42,043 nucleotides of DNA from Akkermansiaceae bacterium (GTDB taxonomy: Bacteria > Verrucomicrobiota > Verrucomicrobiia > Verrucomicrobiales > Akkermansiaceae). Made by a program: the position numbers and the translations under genes. Positions 26,381-34,003 of this stretch are shown here, piece by piece. The notes beneath the pieces were generated by a model. The model was not told the DNA's origin and searched no databases. It was given only the letters and a program-made list of their open reading frames with translations. The first letter of the stretch is position 1. Each line of letters opens with the position of its first letter. The stretch lies in the NCBI GenBank assembly GCA_903919975.1, contig CAIXKE010000098.1, positions 1 through 42,043 on the forward strand, written 5' to 3'.

Positions 26381-27679
26381 TCACGCCGCAGGTTTTCCCA
26401 AGCGCTCCCGGCATGCACGGGCATGTGTTTCGATCCCCTCCACGAGCTTACCAACCATCGGGTCCACGATGCCTTCCTCATGCAGCGCATGCGCCACCGC
26501 CGGCAGGGCGTCCGTCATGCGGGTGATCATCGCCTCGGCGCGGGCGATGAGCGCTTGGGCTGGCAGGCGCAAATCACGGGCGCAGGCTTCCCAGTGGCGG
26601 CGCTGGATTTCGCGCAGGCGGTAGCTGCTGCCGATTTTCATCGCGAGGCACGCCTTTTGTAGATCGATGCGCTGCGGGTAAGGCAGGGCCGAGGCGAGGT
26701 CGTAGAGCGGGGCGAGGCGGACTTGCGGGCCGGCGGCGATGAGCAGGGAGAAATTCTTGGCATGGGCATCGGTGCCGGCGATCAGCCAGTTGAAGAGCAG
26801 GGCGTCGGCGAAGGCCGCGAGGTCGCTGGCGGGATCGGTGGATTGGTCGCGCAGAAGAGCTGCGGTTTCGCGCACGCCGGGGCCTCCTTCGTTCTGGTAT
26901 TTTCGGGAAGGATGGACTGCGAGTGCTTGGCAGACGTCTTCTTGATGGATGCGCAGGCAGCGGTTTTCCCGCCACAGGCGGTCGTAGCGGTCGATCACGA
27001 TGACCGGGTGTCCGCCGGGACGGATGACGCTTGATGAGCAGGTGCGCAGGTCGAGGGCGGCGGCGAGGCGTAGGCAGAAATGCTCGTTTTCCGCATGGCC
27101 GCCGAACTCGCCGGTGGCGGGCTTGAGGATGTGGGTGGTGGGAGTGTTTCCTTCCGGCACGCCCCATGCGCCGGTGACCGGGTGGCGATGCAGCGCCAGT
27201 TTCGGCTGGGCACCAGCGAGGCTGAATTGGCCGCCATCGCCCGCCAGCCGGGTGCTGCCGTGGTTTTCAATCAGCAATTCGATGCGCTGTTGCAGTTCAT
27301 TGTCGTCCAGCCAGCGGATCGAGGATTCCGGCGAGCTGCTGGAAAATAAATCGCCGGGCTCTGCGTGCAGGAACTGGACGGCTCCCGCGCAGTCCTCGCC
27401 CACATGACGGATGATGCTGAAGGCATTGCGCGGCGAAACCTGAAAGCGTCTGCCCCATTCTTCGAGAGTCTGTGGGTTATCCGGTAACAGCCCCCAGAGG
27501 AAAGGCTCGATGGCGGCATGCGGGTGCTCTTTCAGCGCCAGTGGCATGGAGAGCGAGAGCGGAAAGCGACGCGGGGATTCGAGCCACGAGGGTTCGTAGT
27601 GGAAAGCCAGATGCTTGCCGTTCCGCAGCAGCGTGCCCATCCGCACGCCATCCGCCATGACTTTTAGAAAATCACTCAT
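26381..27679 (-). CDS. hipA: HipA-type toxin, Ser/Thr kinase fold
   Basis: 432 aa. HipA proteins phosphorylate a cellular target (GltX in E. coli) and cause growth arrest until neutralised by HipB. Visible landmarks: N-terminal HipA_N (LKVMADGVRMGTLLR, then LPDNP and FSIIRHVGEDCAGAVQF), the P-loop-like SLAGAQPKLAL, THILKP with the ATP-binding Lys, NEHFCLRLAAALDL, the catalytic FNWLIAGTDAHAKNFS with Asp and Asn, and LAPLYDLASAL with the metal-binding Asp. Nothing is missing, so it should be active. Its ATG overlaps the hipB stop by four bases (27676-27679), the usual coupling. It stands in reverse orientation between K3 and K4 and may have inserted into the array. Confidence 0.93.
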   Translation of the reverse strand: MSDFLKVMADGVRMGTLLRNGKHLAFHYEPSWLESPRRFPLSLSMPLALKEHPHAAIEPFLWGLLPDNPQTLEEWGRRFQVSPRNAFSIIRHVGEDCAGAVQFLHAEPGDLFSSSSPESSIRWLDDNELQQRIELLIENHGSTRLAGDGGQFSLAGAQPKLALHRHPVTGAWGVPEGNTPTTHILKPATGEFGGHAENEHFCLRLAAALDLRTCSSSVIRPGGHPVIVIDRYDRLWRENRCLRIHQEDVCQALAVHPSRKYQNEGGPGVRETAALLRDQSTDPASDLAAFADALLFNWLIAGTDAHAKNFSLLIAAGPQVRLAPLYDLASALPYPQRIDLQKACLAMKIGSSYRLREIQRRHWEACARDLRLPAQALIARAEAMITRMTDALPAVAHALHEEGIVDPMVGKLVEGIETHARACRERLGKPAA

Positions 27680-27951
27680 CGGGCGGAAGTGGGGTTGGTA
27701 TCGCTAAGAATCCGGCTGAGGTCGATGTCCGCGACCACGGGGGCTTGTGGCTCAATCTTGAGGCATACTCCGAGGGCTTTCAGCGTGGACATCACCAGCC
27801 CGAGTTCGACGCCGGGTCGCGCCTTTTCCAAATGAATCACCCACTCGCGCCCGACCCCGGCCTCGCGGGCCAGGGCGGCCTGAGTCCAGCCTTTTTCCTG
27901 CCGCAGACTGCGGATCACTGCTGCCAACTCCCGCACACTGTGAATTTCCAT
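27676..27951 (-). CDS. hipB: HipB-type antitoxin, XRE-family DNA-binding protein
   Basis: 91 aa. Helix-turn-helix of the XRE type (about 8-65): VRELAAVIRSLRQEKGWTQ, AALAREAGVGREWVIHLEK and then ELGLVMSTLKALGV. HipB binds HipA and represses its own operon. The C-terminal tail (IEPQAPVVADIDLSRILSD) is probably the flexible, protease-sensitive part. It is the first gene of the leftward hipBA operon, and three evenly spaced palindromic sites lie just upstream (27969-28036). A 230-bp gap separates it from K4. Confidence 0.93.
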   Translation of the reverse strand: MEIHSVRELAAVIRSLRQEKGWTQAALAREAGVGREWVIHLEKARPGVELGLVMSTLKALGVCLKIEPQAPVVADIDLSRILSDTNPTSAR

Positions 27952-27968
27952 GCGCCTCTTTTAGCAAA

Positions 27969-28036
27969 GTCGCCGAACGCCGACAAGTTAAAAGGTGGCC
28001 GTTTGGCGACATGGTGAAATGATGGCAAATGGCGAC
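27969..28036 (-). promoter_or_regulatory. Three HipB operator-like palindromes at 26-bp spacing
   Basis: Three 16-mers start at 27969, 27995 and 28021, exactly 26 bp apart: GTCGCCGAACGCCGAC, GTGGCCGTTTGGCGAC and GATGGCAAATGGCGAC. The right half-site GGCGAC is kept in two and nearly in the other; the left half-site is its reverse complement with one or two changes. Position just before hipB and helical phasing (26 bp is about 2.5 turns) fit repressor binding sites for HipB or the HipBA complex. Confidence 0.65.
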
Positions 28037-28130
28037 ATTTTGAGAGTAGGGAATCGATTTCATGGGTGCTCCTATTCTCCGGTCCATCGTTAGGAGCTGC
28101 CTTTGAAACAGAGGGAGACCTGAATCCCCC

Positions 28131-28147
28131 TTGGCAAGAACCCTGCC
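28131..28147 (+). promoter_or_regulatory. Sigma-54-like promoter element of K4
   Basis: TTGGCAAGAACCCTGCC fits the -24/-12 pattern with GG (28133-28134), ten bases, GC (28145-28146). It is 33 bp before the K4 ATG. The whole 51-bp leader aligns without gaps to that of K1 (about 35 of 51 identical by my count), and a diverged copy precedes K6. Confidence 0.4.
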
Positions 28148-28180
28148 AGCCGATAGAGACAGGCCGTAAGAAATCATTTC

Positions 28181-29950
28181 ATGGAATCCGCCGCTATCAG
28201 CTCTCAAGCGCTTCCCGCCGGAACGCGGCTTGAGGAGTTTGTGATCGAGCGGGTGCTCGGCTCCGGTGGCTTTGGAATCACCTATCTGGCGAAGGATACC
28301 AGCCTTGGGCGGCAAGTCGTGATCAAGGAGAACTTACCGGTGCAGTTCTGTTTTCGGGATACGCATTCGTTGACGGTTTCGCCTCGGCATTCTCATGGCG
28401 AGGATGCGGAAAACTTCCAATGGTCGCTGGAGAACTTTTCGAAGGAAGCGGCGATGCTGGCTTCACTGGATCATCGGGGGATCGTGCGGGTATTGCGATC
28501 ATTCCAAGCCTTCGGCACGGCGTATTTCGTGATGCCGTTTGTGGAGGGCATGACCTTCGAGGATCTGATCCGAGACGGGCAGGAAAAGAATGGGACGTTC
28601 AGCGAGGAGGAGTTTCATGGGTTTCTTACACGCGTCCTCAAGGCGCTTTCCTATCTGCATGATCGCGGTATCTATCACCGTGACATCAAGCCCGGGAATC
28701 TTTTGATCACGCATGAGGGGATTCCGGTGTTGATTGATTTCGGATCGGCGAGGCAGCGGCTATCGGAGCGTTCGATGACGGTGGTGGAAAGCGCGGGTTA
28801 TACGCCATTCGAACAATTGCAAAGCCGTGGCAACGTCGGACCGTGGAGTGATCTTTACGCCTTGGGAGGCACGCTGGTGAAGGCTATCACGGGCGAAACG
28901 CTGCCGAAGGCAAATGATCGAGTGTTTGACGATCCATGGCAGGCGTTAGCGGACAGAGAGGAATTGCTATCGGTGTTTTCTCCGAGGTTTTTGCAAAGCC
29001 TCGACCGCGCACTGGCGTTGCACCCACGCGACCGCTGGCAGGATGCCGGTGAGTGGCTGGAGGCGCTGAGTGCGCCCGCCACTGATGAACCACCTGCTGA
29101 ACGATCCTCTCCCGTGACCAGCCCGACATCGGTGGTTCTGCCCGAACGCGCCATTGGCAGACCATCGGACCCACAGCCCGGTGAGGAGCGGGAATTTGAT
29201 CTAACGAATTTCACGAAGATCCAAATGTGCTGGATCCCGCCGGGGGGATTTCTAATGGGGAGTCCTAAAGATGAGTTGGGTCGTACCAAAGACGAGACCC
29301 AACACCAAGTGAAGATTTCCCAAGGCTTTTGGATGGGAAAGTATCCGGTGACGCAAAGACAGTGGGAAGCGGTTATGGGAAATCGTCCCAGTTATTATGG
29401 GCATAGCCTCCTTGAAAACCTGTTGGAAGATAGTGAAGGCAAGGTTGTCTGGAAAGGCCTGCCGGTCGAACAGGTCACTTGGTATGACATTTGCGGGAAT
29501 GACAAACGGATGGGAGGCTTCCTCGGCCAAGCGAATGCCAAATCACCGAGAGGGTTCGCTTTTGATCTGCCGACAGGAGCGGAGTGGGAATATGCGTGCC
29601 GAGCAGGGACAACAGGAAGCTATGCTGGTGACTTGGATTCCATGGCGTGGTATTCACAAAATAGCAGACATCAGACCCATCAGGTTGGGGAAAAGAGTTC
29701 CAATGATTGGGGGCTGCATGACATGCATGGGAATGTTTGGGAATGGTGTTCGGATTGGAATGGGGCCTATACGAAAACTGAGGCAGTGGATCCTCAAGGG
29801 CCTGTCACGGGGTTTATACGCGTGATCCGCGGAGGAGCTTGGATCAGTGATTGCAATGGTTGTCGATCCGCGAACCGACACGGATTCGGACCCGAAGCAA
29901 GCGCTCGTTATCTCGGCTTCCGCCTCGTCTTACGAAGCAAGATCGGATAG
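28181..29950 (+). CDS. Ser/Thr protein kinase K4 with cytosolic SUMF1 domain
   Basis: 589 aa; ATG at 28181 (MESAAISSQALPAGTR). The kinase (about 18-295) has GSGGFG, Lys49, HRDIKPGN and DFGSA. No membrane helix separates it from the C-terminal domain; the linker (about 300-330) is rich in Pro, Ser and Thr. So, unlike K1-K3 and K5, this protein should be entirely cytosolic. The SUMF1/C-type-lectin-fold domain (about 332-589) reads MCWIPPGGFLMGSPKDELG, FWMGKYPVTQRQWEAVMG, LPTGAEWEYACRAGTTG, NVWEWCSDWNG and RVIRGGAWISD. K4 and K6 share this MGKYPVTQ subtype and long identical DNA stretches. K5 begins 14 bases after its stop, so the two are probably one transcript. Confidence 0.92.
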   Translation: MESAAISSQALPAGTRLEEFVIERVLGSGGFGITYLAKDTSLGRQVVIKENLPVQFCFRDTHSLTVSPRHSHGEDAENFQWSLENFSKEAAMLASLDHRGIVRVLRSFQAFGTAYFVMPFVEGMTFEDLIRDGQEKNGTFSEEEFHGFLTRVLKALSYLHDRGIYHRDIKPGNLLITHEGIPVLIDFGSARQRLSERSMTVVESAGYTPFEQLQSRGNVGPWSDLYALGGTLVKAITGETLPKANDRVFDDPWQALADREELLSVFSPRFLQSLDRALALHPRDRWQDAGEWLEALSAPATDEPPAERSSPVTSPTSVVLPERAIGRPSDPQPGEEREFDLTNFTKIQMCWIPPGGFLMGSPKDELGRTKDETQHQVKISQGFWMGKYPVTQRQWEAVMGNRPSYYGHSLLENLLEDSEGKVVWKGLPVEQVTWYDICGNDKRMGGFLGQANAKSPRGFAFDLPTGAEWEYACRAGTTGSYAGDLDSMAWYSQNSRHQTHQVGEKSSNDWGLHDMHGNVWEWCSDWNGAYTKTEAVDPQGPVTGFIRVIRGGAWISDCNGCRSANRHGFGPEASARYLGFRLVLRSKIG

Positions 29951-29964
29951 AATATATCACTCTC

Positions 29965-31698
29965 ATGGACGAGCCCTCTGCTAACACTCAATCCCTTCCT
30001 GCCGGAACGCGGCTTGAGGAATTTGTGATCGAGCGGGTGCTCGGGAGCGGTGGATTCGGGATCACGTATCTGGCACGTGATACGGCGCTTGGTCGGCAGG
30101 TTGTCATTAAGGAAAACCTGCCGGTGCAGTTTTGCTTTCGGGATACGCATTCACTGACGGTTTCGCCTCGGCATTCTCACGGCGAAGATGCGGAGAATTT
30201 CCTGTGGTCCTTGGAAAACTTTTCCAAGGAGGCGGCGATGCTGGCGTCATTGGATCATCCGGGGATTGTGAAGGTTTTGCGATCGTTCGAGGCCTTCGGC
30301 ACGGCGTATTTCGTGATGCCCTTTGTGGAGGGAGTGGCTCTTGACGAGCTAATGAAGCAGCATGAAGGGAAGCCCTTCACCGAGGTGGAGCTGCGGAGGC
30401 TGTTGGAACTGCTGCTTCCCGCGCTGGGTCACCTCCACGAGCGAGGTATCTACCACCGCGACATCAAACCCGGAAACATTCTGATCTCGAACGACGGCGT
30501 CCCCGCCCTGATCGACTTCGGCTCGGCGCGCCAACAGCTCTCCGAGCGTTCCATGACGGTAATCGAAAGTCCCGGCTACACGCCCTTCGAGCAGCAGCAA
30601 AGCCGTGGCAATGTCGGACCATGGAGTGATCTTTACGCCTTGGGAGGCACGCTGGTGAAGGCGCTCACCGGGGAGGCGCCGCCCAAGGCGATGGATCGGG
30701 CGGTCGGCGATTCCTGGATTCCACTTGCGCAGCGCGTCGACTTGTCCGCGCGATATTCGACCGGGTTTCTCGCCGGGATCGATCGTTCGCTGGCCTTTCG
30801 GACTGAGGAACGCTGGCAAAAAGCCGAGGAGTGGCTGGCGACCCTTCAGGGAAAGTTCTCTGCGGAGATGCCTGCCCCGGAACCCGAGAGGACCCAAAGG
30901 ACCAAAGCGTCTCCGCTTCCTGCAAGGTTCCCGGGGGAAAAGAGCAATCCACTACTCTGGATCATCGCCGGGTGCGTGGTTCTGGGGCTGGGTGTGTGGG
31001 CGATGATTGGATCCAGCGGGAAAGTGGAGGATGCGTCTGTGCAGCGGGAGCGGGCTGCGGAACAACAGCGCTTGGCGGAAGTCGCTACCGTGCGGGCCGC
31101 TCGGGCGGAAGAACGCGCCGCCCGGGCGGAACAGGAGCAACAAGCACTTCATGCCCATGCTAAAGCGAAAGAAGAGGCCGCGGCCAAGGCGGAGCAGGAG
31201 CGCCTGGCAGCGACAGCGGCCAAGGCGGAGCAACAACGCTTGGCGGAGGCAGCGGCCAAGGCAGAACAGCAACGCGTGGCAGGGGCAGCGGCCAAGCTGG
31301 AGCAACAACGCTTGGCGGAGGCAGCTGCCAAGGCAGAACAGCAACGCGTGGCAGGGGCGGCGGCCAAGATGGAGCAGGAGCGCCTAGCAGCGACAGCGGC
31401 CATGGAGGAAAAGCAACGCGTGGCAGGTGCAGCGGCCAAGCTGGAGCAACAACGCTTGGCGGAGGCAGCAGCCAAGTTAGAGCAGAAGCGCGTGGTAGCA
31501 GCGGCCAAAGCCAGCGGCAGGTTCTTCACCATGGGTTCAACCAAGGATGAAGTCCTTGCGATTCAAGGAACGCCCGATTCCATCATCGGCACTTCGTTTT
31601 CATACGGATACTCCAGTGTCAATTTCCAAGGCGACAAGGTTTCCTCGTGGTCTAATATCAGCAAGAATCTCAAAGTGCAACTTGCGCCAGCACCGTAA
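29965..31698 (+). CDS. Ser/Thr protein kinase K5 with coiled-coil and SmpA-like domain
   Basis: 577 aa from the ATG at 29965 (MDEPSANTQSLPAGTR); the open frame from 29851 overlaps K4. The kinase (about 18-295) is intact with GSGGFG, Lys49, HRDIKPGN and DFGSA. A membrane helix (about 328-348) is followed by a long Ala/Glu/Gln/Arg coiled coil (about 355-515), including nine 12-residue units of type AKAEQQRLAEAA. The last 60 residues (FFTMGSTKDEVLAIQGTPDS, then FSYGYSSVNFQGDKVSSW) look like a small SmpA/BamE-type fold as seen in envelope proteins. The middle of the kinase (about 30415-30595) uses mostly C-ending codons, unlike its flanks and paralogs, which suggests a mosaic gene. Confidence 0.9.
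   Translation: MDEPSANTQSLPAGTRLEEFVIERVLGSGGFGITYLARDTALGRQVVIKENLPVQFCFRDTHSLTVSPRHSHGEDAENFLWSLENFSKEAAMLASLDHPGIVKVLRSFEAFGTAYFVMPFVEGVALDELMKQHEGKPFTEVELRRLLELLLPALGHLHERGIYHRDIKPGNILISNDGVPALIDFGSARQQLSERSMTVIESPGYTPFEQQQSRGNVGPWSDLYALGGTLVKALTGEAPPKAMDRAVGDSWIPLAQRVDLSARYSTGFLAGIDRSLAFRTEERWQKAEEWLATLQGKFSAEMPAPEPERTQRTKASPLPARFPGEKSNPLLWIIAGCVVLGLGVWAMIGSSGKVEDASVQRERAAEQQRLAEVATVRAARAEERAARAEQEQQALHAHAKAKEEAAAKAEQERLAATAAKAEQQRLAEAAAKAEQQRVAGAAAKLEQQRLAEAAAKAEQQRVAGAAAKMEQERLAATAAMEEKQRVAGAAAKLEQQRLAEAAAKLEQKRVVAAAKASGRFFTMGSTKDEVLAIQGTPDSIIGTSFSYGYSSVNFQGDKVSSWSNISKNLKVQLAPAP
31183..31506 (+). repeat. Nine 36-bp tandem repeats coding the coiled coil of K5
   Basis: Nine consecutive in-frame 36-bp units encode 12-residue segments such as AKAEQQRLAEAA, AKAEQQRVAGAA and AKLEQQRLAEAA. 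Units two and three, four and five alternate between the LAEAA and VAGAA types, so a 72-bp super-repeat has been duplicated. Copy number is likely to vary between strains. Confidence 0.9.
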
Positions 31699-31846
31699 GC
31701 ATGCTACCCGCGGTGAACGGTGTGTCATGCGCTCAGCGTGCTGGTGCCTTGCTAAGCTCGTGGCTTTTCGTGATGCCCCCCTGAAATTCGGAACCTCCTT
31801 GGCAAGAGCGCCCCAGCGGGGTAGACAGAACGCAAGACGCCACTCG

Positions 31847-33679
31847 ATGGAATCAACCCCAATCACCACCCAGGCCCTCCCCGCCGGAACCCGCATCGAG
31901 GAGTTTGTCATCGAGCGGGTGCTTGGCAGTGGTGGCTTCGGGATCACCTATTTGGCTACGGATACCAGCCTTGGCCGGCAAGTGGTGATCAAGGAAAACC
32001 TGCCGGTGCAGTTTTGTTTTCGGGATCCAAGCTCGCTGACGGTTTCTCCCCGGCATTCGTCTGGCGACGATGCTGACAATTTCCAATGGTCGCTGGAAAA
32101 CTTTTCCAAGGAAGCGGCGATGGTGGCTTCGTTGGATCATTCTGGAATCGTGCGGGTGCATCGGAGTTTTCAGGCCTTTGGCACGGCTTATTTCGTGATG
32201 CCGTTTGTGGAGGGCATGGCCTTGGATGAATTGGCGAAGGAGCGTGAAGGGAAACCGTTCAGCGAAAAGGAATTGCGGGGATTGCTGGAGCGAGTGCTCG
32301 GAGCATTGGGCTATCTGCATGAGCGCGGCATCTATCATCGCGATCTCAAGCCGGGAAATCTTCTCATCACCCATGCGGGAATTCCGGTGCTGATCGACTT
32401 TGGATCGGCGCGGCAACGACTATCGGAACGATCGATGACGGTGGTGGAGAGCGCGGGTTATACGCCATTCGAACAATTGCAAAGCCGTGGCAACGTCGGA
32501 CCGTGGAGTGATCTTTACGCCTTGGGAGGCACGCTGGTGAAGGCGATCACGGGCGAAACCCTGCCGAAGGCGAACGATCGGGTGTTTGATGATCCTTGGC
32601 AGGCAATGGCGGACAGAGAGGAATTGCTGTCGGTATTTTCTCCGGGGTTTCTGCAAAGCCTCGACCGAGCACTGGCGTTGCACCCGCGCGACCGCTGGCA
32701 GGATGCCGGGGAGTGGTTGGAGGCACTCAATGCAGCACCCGTGCACGCACCCGCAGCCCCGCCGATAGTGACTGCCGCAGAGATAGCGACTGCTCAGATT
32801 CGGGCGCTTGTGGAGGCAGAGTCACATGTTGCGGATCGCCATGTGCTGGATGTTTCGGGGTATCAACCCGGTGAGGAGCGGGACTTCGATTTGGTGGAAG
32901 GTTGCAAGATCCGCATGTGCTGGATTCCGCCAGGGGAGTTTTTGATGGGAAGCCCGGAGGATGAGGTCGGCCGACGTGACGATGAAACCCAGCACTGGGT
33001 GACTATCACAGAGGGCTTCTGGATGGGAAAATATCCCGTAACGCAGGAACAGTGGCGCGCAGTGATGGGAACGCATCAAAATAACTTTGGCAGGCTGGAT
33101 CTCAAGACGCGTTTAAAGCCCGACGCCTACAAAAAGAAGCTGGAGAAATGGGGTGGTCATCCTATTGAGGGCGTGAGCTGGCAGGACATCTGTGGAGATC
33201 AGAATAAAAATGGAGGCTTTCTTAATGTGGTGAATTTCAATGCCGGCGACGGTCAACAATTCGATCTTCCTACTGAAGCGCAGTGGGAATATGCTAGTCG
33301 AGGAGGGGTGTTAAGCTCATCCAACAATGAGTGGGTTGCCGGAATTCCCGAAGTGGAGTGGCGTTTGGGAGCTTCAGCATGGTATTGTATGATCAGTTCG
33401 GGAATGACGCATCCCGTTGGAATGAAGCAGTCCAATGCTTGGGGCCTACATGATATGTTGGGAAATGTTTGGGAGTGGTGTGCGGATCTTTATGGAGTTT
33501 ACCTGGATAGCCCCGTGATAGATCCAAAGGGAGTAGGATCGGGGAAATGTCGGGTATTGCGGGGAGGTGCTTGGAGTAATGATGCAATCCGCTGTCGCTT
33601 CGCGGGTCGTGACTACAACTTCCCTACTCATGCGAGCGACAGCTTAGGCTTCCGGCTCGTATCCAGACCGTTTTCATAG
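31847..33679 (+). CDS. Ser/Thr protein kinase K6 with SUMF1 domain
   Basis: 610 aa from the ATG at 31847 (MESTPITTQALPAGTR); the open frame starts 100 codons earlier inside the K5 tail and is not used. The kinase (about 18-295) keeps GSGGFG, Lys49, HRDLKPGN and DFGSA. There is no membrane helix; an Ala/Pro linker (about 300-340) leads to the FGE-sulfatase-like domain (about 341-610; MCWIPPGEFLMGSPEDEVG, FWMGKYPVTQEQWRAVMG, LPTEAQWEYASRGG, NVWEWCADLYG, RVLRGGAWSND). It is nearest to K4; about 85 nt around the activation segment are identical between them. The leader also resembles those of K1 and K4, but the GC of the -12 element is lost. Confidence 0.92.
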   Translation: MESTPITTQALPAGTRIEEFVIERVLGSGGFGITYLATDTSLGRQVVIKENLPVQFCFRDPSSLTVSPRHSSGDDADNFQWSLENFSKEAAMVASLDHSGIVRVHRSFQAFGTAYFVMPFVEGMALDELAKEREGKPFSEKELRGLLERVLGALGYLHERGIYHRDLKPGNLLITHAGIPVLIDFGSARQRLSERSMTVVESAGYTPFEQLQSRGNVGPWSDLYALGGTLVKAITGETLPKANDRVFDDPWQAMADREELLSVFSPGFLQSLDRALALHPRDRWQDAGEWLEALNAAPVHAPAAPPIVTAAEIATAQIRALVEAESHVADRHVLDVSGYQPGEERDFDLVEGCKIRMCWIPPGEFLMGSPEDEVGRRDDETQHWVTITEGFWMGKYPVTQEQWRAVMGTHQNNFGRLDLKTRLKPDAYKKKLEKWGGHPIEGVSWQDICGDQNKNGGFLNVVNFNAGDGQQFDLPTEAQWEYASRGGVLSSSNNEWVAGIPEVEWRLGASAWYCMISSGMTHPVGMKQSNAWGLHDMLGNVWEWCADLYGVYLDSPVIDPKGVGSGKCRVLRGGAWSNDAIRCRFAGRDYNFPTHASDSLGFRLVSRPFS

Positions 33680-34003
33680 AATGGTGGCCCAAACGGGAAT
33701 TATCACCAGCCACCCTTCCATCATTCACGCTTTTCAATCGGTAATCCGATGCGAACGAAGACTCGGAGCGAGACGCTCCAGGCACGGTCTGTGGCGAGAC
33801 GCCACAGCCACGACCGCCTACTCAAACTTCGATCCGGGAGCCCTCTCGCTTTTTATATTCGTCGATCCGCCAGATGGGGCTTGTCGTGGGCGCTGGTAGA
33901 ATGTTAGCCATGGGGAGAAGCAGAAAACGAGAATCAGCGCGTTCGGAATCCCACGGGATGCGGAGCCGTCACTTTAGCCATTTTATAGAAAACAAGACAC
34001 ACC
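33680..34003. other. Intergenic stretch with two GC hairpins between kinases and FHA/VWA cluster
   Basis: 324 bp without a gene. It contains two strong hairpins with the same loop, GGAGCG-AGA-CGCTCC (33765-33779) and TGTGGCG-AGA-CGCCACA (33790-33806), typical of dispersed REP-like elements and able to end the kinase transcript. The following bases become AT-rich near 33975-34000, where the promoter of the VWA-FHA operon could lie. Confidence 0.6.

Noticed and set aside
31183..31506. Regular 36-bp repeats considered as a CRISPR array
   Set aside because: There are no spacers; the units are contiguous, in frame and encode a coiled coil. No cas genes are present.
31798..31846. Sigma-54 promoter before K6
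   Set aside because: TTGGCAAGA is kept, but the base pair at the -12 position reads CC in place of GC, so the spacing rule fails.
22445..33679. SUMF1 domains as true formylglycine-generating enzymes that activate sulfatases
   Set aside because: The C-terminal Cys pair of the catalytic type is absent, no sulfatase is encoded nearby, and the domains are fused to kinases, so a sensing or binding role is more probable.
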